Shown in pieces: positions 1-7,158 of a DNA stretch of 7,354 bases. The stretch comes from Clostridium sp. UBA3947 (GTDB lineage: Bacteria; Bacillota; Clostridia; Clostridiales; Clostridiaceae). The translations under genes and the position numbers were made by a program. The first letter of the stretch is position 1. The number at the start of each line of letters is the position of its first letter. Location of the stretch: positions 1 through 7,354 of the forward strand of contig DGDR01000063.1 in NCBI GenBank assembly GCA_002385545.1, in the 5' to 3' direction. Under the pieces are notes generated by a model, which made no database searches, was not told the DNA's origin, and was given only the letters and a program-made list of their open reading frames with translations.

Positions 1-86
1 CATAAACTTTTTACAGTACCAATTCTCTTAATATTTTATTCTATAAGATTTAGAAAAATCCTTTATAAATTTTAAAATAGTAGTGC
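1..86. other. AT-rich spacer downstream of miaA, no gene supported
   Basis: This stretch follows the miaA stop codon. I see no GC-rich stem with a T-run that would make a convincing terminator, and no complete ribosome site. A minus-strand ATG occupies positions 3-1, but no Shine-Dalgarno sequence precedes it. In related clostridia hfq is expected in this direction, so the spacer may be the upstream region of that gene, lying outside the window. Confidence 0.5.
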
Positions 87-1019
87 TTATTTATTAATAT
101 CCTCTAAAATATAATTTACTATATCATCTTCAGAAGTAAAATCTTCTTTATTTATCCATCTGGCTCTTGAATCCTTCCTAAACCAGGTTAATTGACGTTT
201 AGCGTAATTTCTACTACCTTGTTTAATCATTTCTATAGCATCATCTAAAGTAAGCTTACCTTGTAAATAGTATAATATTTCTTTATACCCTATGCCCTTC
301 ATAGATTGCATATCTGCAGTACATCCCATATCTGCAAGTTTTCTGACCTCATCTATTAAACCTTTTTCAAGCATAATATCTACTCTTTTATTAATTCTTT
401 CATATAATACAGATCTGTTCATATTTAATACATAATAATATAGATTATATGGTATATTAAACTGTTGTGAGTCATCTACCTTGTATTGGCTAAGGGGTTT
501 TCCAGTAAGCTTATAAACTTCTAGTGCCCTAATAACTCTTTTTAAATTATTTGGATGCAATTCAGCAGCAGTTATGGGGTCTATTTCTTGAAGCATATTA
601 TATAAATGAACCTTCCCATTTGTATCAGCTAATTTTTCAAGGTAGCATCGATATTCATCATCTTTATTAGCTTCTGTAAAGCTATAATTGCATATAATAG
701 AATTAATATAAAGACCTGTTCCGCCTACAAGCATAGGGGTCTTTCCATTAGCTTCTATTAAATTTATATGCTTTTCAGCTAAAACTTTAAATTCTGCAGC
801 ACTAAAATTCTCCCAAGGGTCAACTATATTAATCATATAATGGGGAATACCTTCCATTTCGGTCTCTGAAATCTTGGCTGATCCAATATCCATGTGCCTA
901 TAGATTTGCATAGAATCCGCTGATATAATTTCACCTTGAAACTTTTTTGCCAGTTTAACTGAAATAGCAGTTTTTCCAACAGCGGTAGGCCCAGCTATAA
1001 CAATTAGATTTCTTTTCAT
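87..1019 (-). CDS. miaA: tRNA dimethylallyltransferase (tRNA A37 isopentenyltransferase)
   Basis: MiaA transfers a dimethylallyl group from DMAPP to N6 of adenosine 37, beside the anticodon, in tRNAs reading UNN codons. It works in the cytoplasm and makes i6A37, the substrate of MiaB, which is encoded at the head of this gene cluster. The 310-residue length is normal for the family. Visible motifs are the P-loop GPTAVGKT (residues 10-17), SADSMQIYR (33-41, containing the conserved Asp35 and Ser36), VGGTGLY (98-104), NNLKRVIRALEVY (157-169) and the C-terminal AKRQLTWFR (273-281). The ATG lies 6 nt after AGGAG (1026-1030), so the start is well supported. It follows mutL after 37 nt with no terminator between, so it is probably co-transcribed with mutS and mutL. 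In many clostridia hfq comes next, but the window ends 86 nt after the stop. The gene looks intact and the identification is secure. Confidence 0.97.
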   Translation of the reverse strand: MKRNLIVIAGPTAVGKTAISVKLAKKFQGEIISADSMQIYRHMDIGSAKISETEMEGIPHYMINIVDPWENFSAAEFKVLAEKHINLIEANGKTPMLVGGTGLYINSIICNYSFTEANKDDEYRCYLEKLADTNGKVHLYNMLQEIDPITAAELHPNNLKRVIRALEVYKLTGKPLSQYKVDDSQQFNIPYNLYYYVLNMNRSVLYERINKRVDIMLEKGLIDEVRKLADMGCTADMQSMKGIGYKEILYYLQGKLTLDDAIEMIKQGSRNYAKRQLTWFRKDSRARWINKEDFTSEDDIVNYILEDINK

Positions 1020-1039
1020 ATTACTCTCCTGTTTGTTAA

Positions 1040-1055
1040 CATAATATATATTATG
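1040..1055. repeat. 16-bp perfect AT-rich palindrome between mutL and miaA
   Basis: CATAATATATATTATG is its own reverse complement and lies 1 nt beyond the mutL stop codon, upstream of the miaA ribosome site. With only the outer C-G pair it would be a weak RNA hairpin. In DNA it could be a protein-binding dyad. It has no U-tract of terminator type. In so AT-rich a spacer it may also be chance. Confidence 0.4.
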
Positions 1056-1056
1056 C

Positions 1057-2916
1057 TTATTGTATTCTCTTAAATCTTTTTTCTAGTTCGTTTAAGCTTA
1101 TTTTTATAATAGTAGGTCTGCCATGTGGACAATTAAATGGATTTTCACATAAATTTAAGTCTTCAAGTAGCTTTTTTACTTCTTCAAGAGATAATTTATC
1201 CTGTGCCTTGACAGCAGATCTGCAAGCCATTCTAGCTATATTATCGTATTTAACCTCAACTGTACTAGATTTACCGAAGTTTCTTATACCGTCAAGCAGT
1301 TGTAAAAGAAAGTTCTTGCCATCTAATTTGCCTAATATATATGGAACTTGCCTAATTTGAATGGTATTATCTCCAAACAATTCTATATCAAAGCCCGTTC
1401 TTTCAAAAAGTTCTTGATTCTCTGAATATATTATAAAATCCTCTAAAGATAATTCCATAACTATAGGTGTTAAAGCAATTTGACTGATAACCTTCCCCTT
1501 CCTTATTTCTTCCCTATATTTTTCAAATAATACTCTTTCATGAGCTGCATGTTGATCTATTACATATAATTCAGCATTATGTTCGCAGAGAATATAAGTA
1601 TTATTGAATATGCCTAAATATTTTAAATTAGGAAGCTTTGCAGAAGATTTTTCACTATAGGAATTTTCTTTAATAGTGCTTGCACCACTAGCCTGATTAT
1701 AAGAGTTTTGATGGTATATATTATTATCCTTCTGAGATAAATCGTAGCTATTTTCATTATTTCTAGATATATCAATTGGAAGAGACACTGTTTCCATTTT
1801 TACATCATCAGCAGTACTAGGCTGGATTATATCATGAAAAGAAATGGTTTCTACCACTTCATTTTTTTCATTATTTCCTATAGGTGTTTTTACATTGACT
1901 TCGTCTTCAAACATAAATGTATCTTTTAATGTCTCTCTCATTCCCTTGTGTACAGCATCAAATACAAATTTAAAAATAAATCTTTCGTCATTAAATTTAA
2001 TTTCAGCTTTTGTAGGATGAACATTAACATCTATTAATTCTGGATAAATATCTAAAAACAAAATAAAGAAAGGAAATTTGTTTATAGTTAAGAAAGATTT
2101 CATTGCATTTTCAACTGCAGCAGTTATAAGCTTACTTTTAATATATCTTTTATTTACAAAGATTGATTGGTGGTTTCTACTACCTCTACTGATATCTTGA
2201 TTACCAACATAACCAAAAATGCTAGCAATGTCTGAATGACTTTCAAAATAAATCAGGTTATCTGCAACGTTTTTGCCATAAATAATTCTAATAGCATCAA
2301 TTAGGTTGCCATTGCCATAGGTTTGTAAAACTTTTTTATCATTACTGGTAAACTTAAATGATATATCATTATTACATAAAGCTAGACGACTAACGATATC
2401 AGTAATAGATGAGGTTTCTTTAGAAGTAGATTTCAAAAATTTCAACCTAGCTGGTACATTAAAAAATAAATCTCTTACTTCAATAGAAGTGCCGATATTA
2501 CATCCTACATCTTTTATACTTTCTACTATCCCACCTGTGATTTCTATTTCTCTTCCAATATCATGCTCTTTTGTACGGCTTCTAAGCCTCACTTTAGCTA
2601 CAGAGGCTATACTAGCAAGAGCTTCGCCTCTAAAGCCAAAGGTACTAATCTTAAATATATCATCAATAACTTGAATTTTACTAGTTGCATGAGGTAAAAA
2701 TGCTGTTGATATATCATCTGGATGTATACCATGGCCATCATCTACAATTTGAATATGTTTCTGTCCACCTTCACTAATATCTATAGATATGTTTTTAGTG
2801 CCGGCATCGATACTATTTTCTATTAATTCCTTAACTACTGAAAAAGGTCTTTCTACCACTTCGCCAGCAGCTATTTTATTACTGGTTTCCTCGGACAATA
2901 TGCTTATTCGATTCAT
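1057..2916 (-). CDS. mutL: DNA mismatch repair protein MutL with endonuclease motif
   Basis: MutL is recruited by mismatch-bound MutS and, in bacteria without MutH, nicks the nascent strand itself. The N-terminal half is a GHKL ATPase: KELIENSIDAGT (29-40, catalytic Glu30 and Mg-binding Asn34), DDGHGI (59-64), FGFRGEAL (93-100), FFNVPARLKF (151-160) and DVNVHPTKAEIKF (296-308, Lys303). A Ser/Asn-rich, poorly conserved linker covers roughly 335-425. The C-terminal domain carries the complete endonuclease signature DQHA-x2-E-x4-E (Asp454 to Glu465), plus ACRSAVKA (564-571) and CPHGRPT (596-602), the other metal-site motifs. QIRQVP (520-525) sits where Bacillus subtilis MutL has its beta-clamp-binding peptide. 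The length of 619 residues is typical. Translation starts 7 nt after AGGTG (2924-2928), a weaker ribosome site than those of its neighbours. The gene begins 17 nt after the mutS stop, so translational coupling is plausible (inference). Confidence 0.97.
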   Translation of the reverse strand: MNRISILSEETSNKIAAGEVVERPFSVVKELIENSIDAGTKNISIDISEGGQKHIQIVDDGHGIHPDDISTAFLPHATSKIQVIDDIFKISTFGFRGEALASIASVAKVRLRSRTKEHDIGREIEITGGIVESIKDVGCNIGTSIEVRDLFFNVPARLKFLKSTSKETSSITDIVSRLALCNNDISFKFTSNDKKVLQTYGNGNLIDAIRIIYGKNVADNLIYFESHSDIASIFGYVGNQDISRGSRNHQSIFVNKRYIKSKLITAAVENAMKSFLTINKFPFFILFLDIYPELIDVNVHPTKAEIKFNDERFIFKFVFDAVHKGMRETLKDTFMFEDEVNVKTPIGNNEKNEVVETISFHDIIQPSTADDVKMETVSLPIDISRNNENSYDLSQKDNNIYHQNSYNQASGASTIKENSYSEKSSAKLPNLKYLGIFNNTYILCEHNAELYVIDQHAAHERVLFEKYREEIRKGKVISQIALTPIVMELSLEDFIIYSENQELFERTGFDIELFGDNTIQIRQVPYILGKLDGKNFLLQLLDGIRNFGKSSTVEVKYDNIARMACRSAVKAQDKLSLEEVKKLLEDLNLCENPFNCPHGRPTIIKISLNELEKRFKRIQ

Positions 2917-2933
2917 TGAACATCACCTACATA

Positions 2934-5573
2934 TCATATGCTTCTTGACTTTTTTACTAATTCATAGAGTTTATTAAAGGCTTCCATTGGAGTGATATTC
3001 AAAACATCTATGTTTTTAATATCTTCAATAATAGAGTCTTTTTCTAAATCCAAAAAGTTTAGTTGAATGGATTGCTGTTTATCTTGTTTTGATTGCTGCT
3101 TTTTATCTTCCTTCTTATCTAAGGTAATGGCAGCTTCGTTAACATAAGTTACATCAATTTTATTGTTTTGCTCTAAATCAGCTAATATTTCTTTAGATCT
3201 ATCTATAACTTCTTTTGGTAGGCCTGCTAGTTTTGCTACTTCTATTCCATAGGAATGGTCAGAGCCACCTTCTACTATTTTTCTAAGGAACACAATTTCA
3301 TTCCCTATTTCTTTAACAGAAACGCAATAATTTTTAACACCTTTGATAGCACCTTCTAATTTTGTTAATTCATGATAGTGAGTAGCGAATAGGGTTTTAC
3401 ATTTTAGTTTGTCATGACTACAAATATACTCAATTACGGACCATGCTATGCTTAGGCCATCATAAGTACTTGTGCCTCTTCCTACTTCATCTAATAATAC
3501 CAAACTGTTATTAGTAGCATTATTAAGAATATTTGCTACCTCTGACATTTCTACCATAAAGGTACTCTTACCTGATGACAAGTCATCGGAAGCACCTATT
3601 CTAGTAAAAATTCTATCACAAATACTTATTTCTGCCTCCTTAGCAGGAACAAAGCTTCCGATTTGAGCCATAAGGGTTATGAGAGCCACTTGCCTCATAT
3701 ATGTAGATTTACCAGCCATATTAGGTCCAGTGATTAAAAGTAATTGATTTTCATCGTTATCAATATAGGTATCATTACTTACAAAAGCGCCCTCTTTCAT
3801 TACCTTTTCTACTACAGGATGCCGTCCTTCTAGAATTCTTATATATCCAGCCTTGCTTATAACAGGTTTATTATAATTATTATCAAGAGCAACTTGAGCT
3901 AAAGAAACTAAGCAATCCAACTCTGAAATTAGTTTAGCACTAGCTTTCAATCTGTCAATATTTTCTTCAACCTTATTTCTAATATCAGTAAAAATTTTAT
4001 ATTCTAAGCTGCAAAGCTTCTCTTCTGCTCCTAGTATTTTTTCCTCCATAATCTTTAGTTCCTCTGTAATAAACCTCTCAGCATTAGCTAGAGTTTGCTT
4101 ACGGGTATATCGACCTGGAGGAATTAATGAATAATTGGCTTTAGTTATTTCTATATAATAGCCAAAAACCTTATTATATCCAACCTTAAGAGACTTAATA
4201 CCAGTTATTTCTCTTTCCTTATTCTCTAATTCGGCTATCCATTGTTTACCGTAAGCCTTAGCTTTTCGTAGCTCATCTATCTCGTTATCAAAACCATCTT
4301 TGATTATGTTCCCTTCCTTAATAGAAAGAGCAGGTGTTTCCATGATGGATTTTTCTAAAAGCTCGTAGATATCTTTTAATTCATCCATATTGTTATATAT
4401 ATCTTTAAGCAAATAATTATCGGTTGTACTTAGGATGCTTCTGATTTCTGGTATATTCTTAAGTGAGTGTTTTAATGATAGAAGCTCTTTAGCATTTACA
4501 CTTTGTGAGGAAACCTTTCCGCAAATTCTTTCCATATCATATACAGATTTTAACCTATCCTTTAATTCAGCAAGCATACTAAAATTGTCTTTTATTGTCT
4601 CTACGGCATCAAGTCTTTCATCGATAGCTTTTTTGTTAATTAGAGGCTGTTCTATCCATTTTCTTAACATTCTGCTACCCATAGCAGTATTAGTTTTATC
4701 TAGAATCCAAAGTAAAGACCCTTTCCTAGATTTATCCCTAATATTTTCTGTAAGTTCTAAATTCCTTCTTGTGTTTATATCCATATTCATATAATCTAAC
4801 ACTTCATAACATTCTAAAGTATTGATTATAGAAAGGGAGATTTTTTGAGTTTCAAAAATATAATTTAACAAACCATTGGCAGAGTGGGAAATACTAGCAT
4901 GATAATTCTTAACATCAGAATTTGGAAATTGCTTTACGAAGTTATCCTCTATATTTTGACTAAAGTAGCTAGGTTCTTTTTTGGTAATAGTTATATCCAT
5001 TTTATCAACGATATCTTGAAGATAACCAAGTTGAAAGTCGGATTGTACAAGTATTTCCCTTGGAGAAAACTTAAAGATTTCATCCACAATTAAAGAATAA
5101 TCCATACTAAAAGAAGTAGCATTAAATTCTCCTGTTGAAATATCAGCAAAGCAGAGGCCACACCTATCTGTAGCCTTATCTAAGTAAATACTTAAGATAT
5201 AGTTGTTTTTATTTTCTTCTAGAAAAGATGCATCGGTAAAAGTACCAGGAGTAATAATCTTTATTATATCTCTTTTTACAATTCCCTTGGCTAGGGCTGG
5301 ATCTTCTAATTGTTCACAAATGGCTATTTTATAACCTTTAGAAACCAGCCTACTAATATAATTGCTTGCGGCATGATATGGAATTCCACACATAGGAGCT
5401 CTTTCCTCCAAGCCGCAATCTCTTCCAGTTAGCACTAGCTCTAGTTCTCTTGAGGCAATTTCAGCATCTTCAAAGAACATTTCATAGAAGTCGCCTAGAC
5501 GAAAAAATAGTATACAATCCTTATTTTTTTCTTTTATTTGAATGTATTGTTGCATCATTGGTGTAAGAGCCAT
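2934..5573 (-). CDS. mutS: DNA mismatch repair ATPase MutS
   Basis: MutS is a dimeric cytoplasmic clamp that binds mispaired or looped-out bases and, on ATP binding, slides and recruits MutL. At 879 residues it has the full MutS1 architecture. The N-terminal mismatch-reading domain contains Phe29-Tyr30-Glu31 (within RLGDFYEMF), the Phe-x-Glu element that stacks on the mispair. Connector, lever (about 265-560) and clamp regions follow. The ATPase has Walker A GPNMAGKST (616-624), signature DDLSSGKSTFMVEM (663-676), Walker B LVLLDEVGRGTST (691-703) and His732 in FATHYHEL. After a Lys/Gln-rich linker (about 819-835), QLNFL (837-841) resembles the beta-clamp-binding peptide of Gram-positive MutS. 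ITPMEAFNKLYEL (860-872) matches the usual C-terminal oligomerisation helix. The start is preceded by a perfect AGGAGG (5583-5588) with a 9-nt spacer. A hairpin ends 5 nt before that site. This is mismatch-repair MutS1, not MutS2, because it has the mismatch-reading domain and lacks a Smr domain. Confidence 0.98.
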   Translation of the reverse strand: MALTPMMQQYIQIKEKNKDCILFFRLGDFYEMFFEDAEIASRELELVLTGRDCGLEERAPMCGIPYHAASNYISRLVSKGYKIAICEQLEDPALAKGIVKRDIIKIITPGTFTDASFLEENKNNYILSIYLDKATDRCGLCFADISTGEFNATSFSMDYSLIVDEIFKFSPREILVQSDFQLGYLQDIVDKMDITITKKEPSYFSQNIEDNFVKQFPNSDVKNYHASISHSANGLLNYIFETQKISLSIINTLECYEVLDYMNMDINTRRNLELTENIRDKSRKGSLLWILDKTNTAMGSRMLRKWIEQPLINKKAIDERLDAVETIKDNFSMLAELKDRLKSVYDMERICGKVSSQSVNAKELLSLKHSLKNIPEIRSILSTTDNYLLKDIYNNMDELKDIYELLEKSIMETPALSIKEGNIIKDGFDNEIDELRKAKAYGKQWIAELENKEREITGIKSLKVGYNKVFGYYIEITKANYSLIPPGRYTRKQTLANAERFITEELKIMEEKILGAEEKLCSLEYKIFTDIRNKVEENIDRLKASAKLISELDCLVSLAQVALDNNYNKPVISKAGYIRILEGRHPVVEKVMKEGAFVSNDTYIDNDENQLLLITGPNMAGKSTYMRQVALITLMAQIGSFVPAKEAEISICDRIFTRIGASDDLSSGKSTFMVEMSEVANILNNATNNSLVLLDEVGRGTSTYDGLSIAWSVIEYICSHDKLKCKTLFATHYHELTKLEGAIKGVKNYCVSVKEIGNEIVFLRKIVEGGSDHSYGIEVAKLAGLPKEVIDRSKEILADLEQNNKIDVTYVNEAAITLDKKEDKKQQSKQDKQQSIQLNFLDLEKDSIIEDIKNIDVLNITPMEAFNKLYELVKKSRSI

Positions 5574-5593
5574 TAAATTTATCCTCCTAACGT

Positions 5594-5617
5594 TAAAGGC
5601 TCTAAAAAGAGCCTTTA
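5594..5617 (-). promoter_or_regulatory. Intercistronic stem-loop between miaB and mutS
   Basis: A perfect 10-bp inverted repeat (TAAAGGCTCT and AGAGCCTTTA) flanks a 4-nt loop, beginning 6 nt after the miaB stop codon and ending 5 nt before the mutS AGGAGG. On the transcribed strand the 3' arm ends in UUUA and continues AACG. Without a real U-tract it is a poor intrinsic terminator. It may be a leaky terminator, an RNA-processing or stabilising hairpin that sets the miaB to mutS ratio, or a modulator of access to the mutS ribosome site. The structure is seen directly, the role is inferred. Confidence 0.65.
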
Positions 5618-5623
5618 CAATTG

Positions 5624-6955
5624 TTAAATAGCTTCACCATTAAGTGAAAAGGTCAATGCTTGTGTGATTTTAACCTCTATAATCTTACCTATAGAATCTT
5701 CGTTACCAGTAAAGTTAACTAGTTTTCCTGTTTCGGTCCTTCCAGATAGTTTAGTTTCATCATTTTTACTTTTTCCCTCTACAAGGACTTTTACAACCTT
5801 ATCTTGATACTCCATATTTTTCTTTGCGCTTATTTCATTTACTACTTGCACTAGTCTGTTAAAGCGATCATGCTTAATAGCGTCATCAATTTGATCTTCC
5901 ATCTTATCTGCAGGGGTATACTTTCTTCGTGAATATATAAAAGTAAAGGCAGAATCATATTCTACTTCCTTAACTAAATTTAATGTATCTAGGAAGTCTT
6001 CTTCAGTCTCTCCAGGAAATCCTACAATTATGTCAGTAGTCAATGCTACATTTGGAATTTCTCTTTTAATATTTCGTACTAATTCAAGATACTGTTCTCT
6101 AGTATAAGAACGATTCATTTTTCTTAAAATGTTTGTAGAACCACTTTGAACAGGTAAATGTATTTGATTGCATACTTTTTCGCAATCTCTAATGGCATAA
6201 ATAACCTCCATGCTTAAATCCTTTGGATGGGAAGACATAAATCGTATTCTCTCGAGCCCTTCTATATCGTTAACCATTCTTAGTAATTTTGCAAAGTTTA
6301 TGTCTTTATCTAAATCTTTTCCATAAGAATTAACATTTTGACCCAATAGAGTAACTTCTTTATATCCTACAGCAACTAAAGATTTAATTTCTTTAATAAT
6401 TTCTTCTGGCTGTCTACTTCTTTCTCTTCCTCTTACATAAGGAACTATACAATAGGTACAGAAGTTATTGCACCCGTAAGTAATAGTTACGAAAGCTTTT
6501 ATATCACTTTTTCTATCTACAGGAATACCCTCAACGATCCCCTCTTCCTTATCTACAACTTCTATAACTGATTTACCTTCTTGTTTAGCTCTATTTAAGT
6601 ATTCTGGGAACTTATAAGAATTGTGTGTGCCAAATATAATATCTACAAAAGGATATTTTTTAATAATATTGTCTGCCATACCCTTTTGCTGCATCATACA
6701 ACCACAAATTGCTATGATAAGATCTGGCTTTGCTTCTTTAAGTTTTTTTAAAGCACCTATATTTCCATAAACTTTAAGTTCAGCATTTTCTCTAACGGCA
6801 CAAGTATTAAAAATTATAACATCTGCATTTTCTTTAGTTTCTGCTTTTACGTAGCCTATATTTTTTAGCATACCAGAAAGCTTTTCGGAATCTTCCTCAT
6901 TCATCTGGCAGCCCCAAGTTTCTATGTAGTATGTTGATTTATTGTAAGTTGTCAT
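5624..6955 (-). CDS. miaB: tRNA-2-methylthio-N6-dimethylallyladenosine synthase
   Basis: MiaB is a radical SAM methylthiotransferase that converts i6A37 in tRNA to ms2i6A37, using two [4Fe-4S] clusters and SAM. It acts after MiaA. The N-terminal UPF0004 domain carries the cluster cysteines Cys16 (TWGCQMN), Cys52 (NTCAVRENA) and Cys86 (CGCMMQQ). The radical SAM CxxxCxxC is Cys162, Cys166 and Cys169 (GCNNFCTYC). VGFPGETEEDF (311-321) is a typical core motif. About 383-443 is the RNA-binding TRAM domain. The MiaB subgroup, rather than MtaB or RimO, is supported by GCQMN, NTCAVRENAE and the position beside mutS and miaA. At 443 residues it has the usual length. A longer frame starts at 6973, but its first codons are the ribosome binding site of the inner ATG, so 6955 is preferred. 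Tyr346 in RRKYTPA replaces the Gly I would expect in the R-x-GTPA turn, a minor oddity. It is probably the first gene of the unit. Confidence 0.95.
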   Translation of the reverse strand: MTTYNKSTYYIETWGCQMNEEDSEKLSGMLKNIGYVKAETKENADVIIFNTCAVRENAELKVYGNIGALKKLKEAKPDLIIAICGCMMQQKGMADNIIKKYPFVDIIFGTHNSYKFPEYLNRAKQEGKSVIEVVDKEEGIVEGIPVDRKSDIKAFVTITYGCNNFCTYCIVPYVRGRERSRQPEEIIKEIKSLVAVGYKEVTLLGQNVNSYGKDLDKDINFAKLLRMVNDIEGLERIRFMSSHPKDLSMEVIYAIRDCEKVCNQIHLPVQSGSTNILRKMNRSYTREQYLELVRNIKREIPNVALTTDIIVGFPGETEEDFLDTLNLVKEVEYDSAFTFIYSRRKYTPADKMEDQIDDAIKHDRFNRLVQVVNEISAKKNMEYQDKVVKVLVEGKSKNDETKLSGRTETGKLVNFTGNEDSIGKIIEVKITQALTFSLNGEAI

Positions 6956-6962
6956 CTCAGCT

Positions 6963-6967
6963 CTCCT
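6963..6967 (-). promoter_or_regulatory. miaB ribosome binding site that fixes the start codon
   Basis: On the minus strand the sequence reads AGAAGGAGAGCTGAG followed by ATG. The AGGAG core lies 7 nt before the ATG at 6955-6953, ideal spacing for a low-GC Gram-positive gene. An upstream in-frame ATG at 6973 would place this same core inside its second to fourth codons (Arg-Arg-Arg). The stretch just before 6973 (CCTATAG) offers no good Shine-Dalgarno site. The inner ATG is therefore the likely start, and the protein begins MTTYNKSTYY. Confidence 0.9.
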
Positions 6968-6990
6968 TCTCATCTATAGGTATAATATTA

Positions 6991-7033
6991 TTATGCTTTA
7001 TCATCGTTGAAAGTTATCTGATAAAAAGCATAA
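6991..7033 (-). promoter_or_regulatory. Stem-loop in the miaB leader
   Basis: On the minus strand TTATGCTTT-TT-ATCA (7033-7019) pairs with TGATAAAGCATAA (7003-6991). This gives 13 base pairs interrupted by a 2-nt bulge, around a 15-nt loop. It lies between the candidate promoter and the miaB ribosome site, so it would form in the 5' untranslated RNA. No U-tract follows, so it is not an intrinsic terminator. It could be an mRNA-stabilising 5' hairpin or, as DNA, an operator dyad. I do not recognise a riboswitch or T-box here. Confidence 0.5.
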
Positions 7034-7046
7034 ATCTACACATTTT

Positions 7047-7075
7047 ATTATATTAAATTTATATTGAATTTGAAA
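7047..7075 (-). promoter_or_regulatory. Candidate sigma-A promoter for the miaB-mutS-mutL-miaA unit
   Basis: The minus strand has a perfect -10 box TATAAT (7052-7047), with TTTCAA (7075-7070) 17 bp upstream as a poor -35 box. Transcription would start near 7040, about 85 nt before the miaB start codon and downstream of the terminator of the preceding acetyltransferase gene, where a promoter is needed. In sequence this AT-rich such matches arise easily, so the position is tentative. Confidence 0.35.
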
Positions 7076-7110
7076 GTCCTTTTTACTATACCTATACTTG
7101 TTATATAATC

Positions 7111-7158
7111 AAAAAACAAAAGGATGAACATCGTGTTTTTTACTGTCCATCCTTTTTT
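7111..7158 (-). terminator. Intrinsic terminator of the acetyltransferase gene
   Basis: On the minus strand AAAAGGATG (7156-7148) pairs perfectly with CATCCTTTT (7126-7118). After one mismatch, three more pairs (7146-7144 with 7130-7128) extend the stem around a 13-nt A-rich loop. The transcript then continues into a U-rich tail (TTTTGTTTTTT, 7121-7111). The upstream arm is made of the last codons of the acetyltransferase (KKDGQ) and the stop codon lies in the loop, so coding and termination signals overlap. Read on the plus strand the stem also runs into six T residues (7153-7158), so some bidirectional function is possible. It separates the acetyltransferase from the miaB unit. Confidence 0.85.

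Noticed and set aside
1..3. Minus-strand ATG at the left edge as the start of hfq
   Set aside because: The bases before it (GGTACTGTAAAAAGTTT) contain no Shine-Dalgarno sequence and no coding sequence is available to test. The hfq expectation comes only from typical gene order.
2489..2977. Plus-strand frames of about 60 codons opposite mutL
   Set aside because: They are antisense to the conserved ATPase region of MutL, have no ribosome site and show no domain signal.
4435..4794. Plus-strand open frame of 119 codons
   Set aside because: It lies wholly inside mutS on the opposite strand, has no ribosome site or recognisable domain, and its composition is that of an antisense shadow.
3472..5093. 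Further plus-strand frames opposite mutS (3472-3666 and 4884-5093)
   Set aside because: They overlap conserved MutS coding sequence completely and lack start signals.
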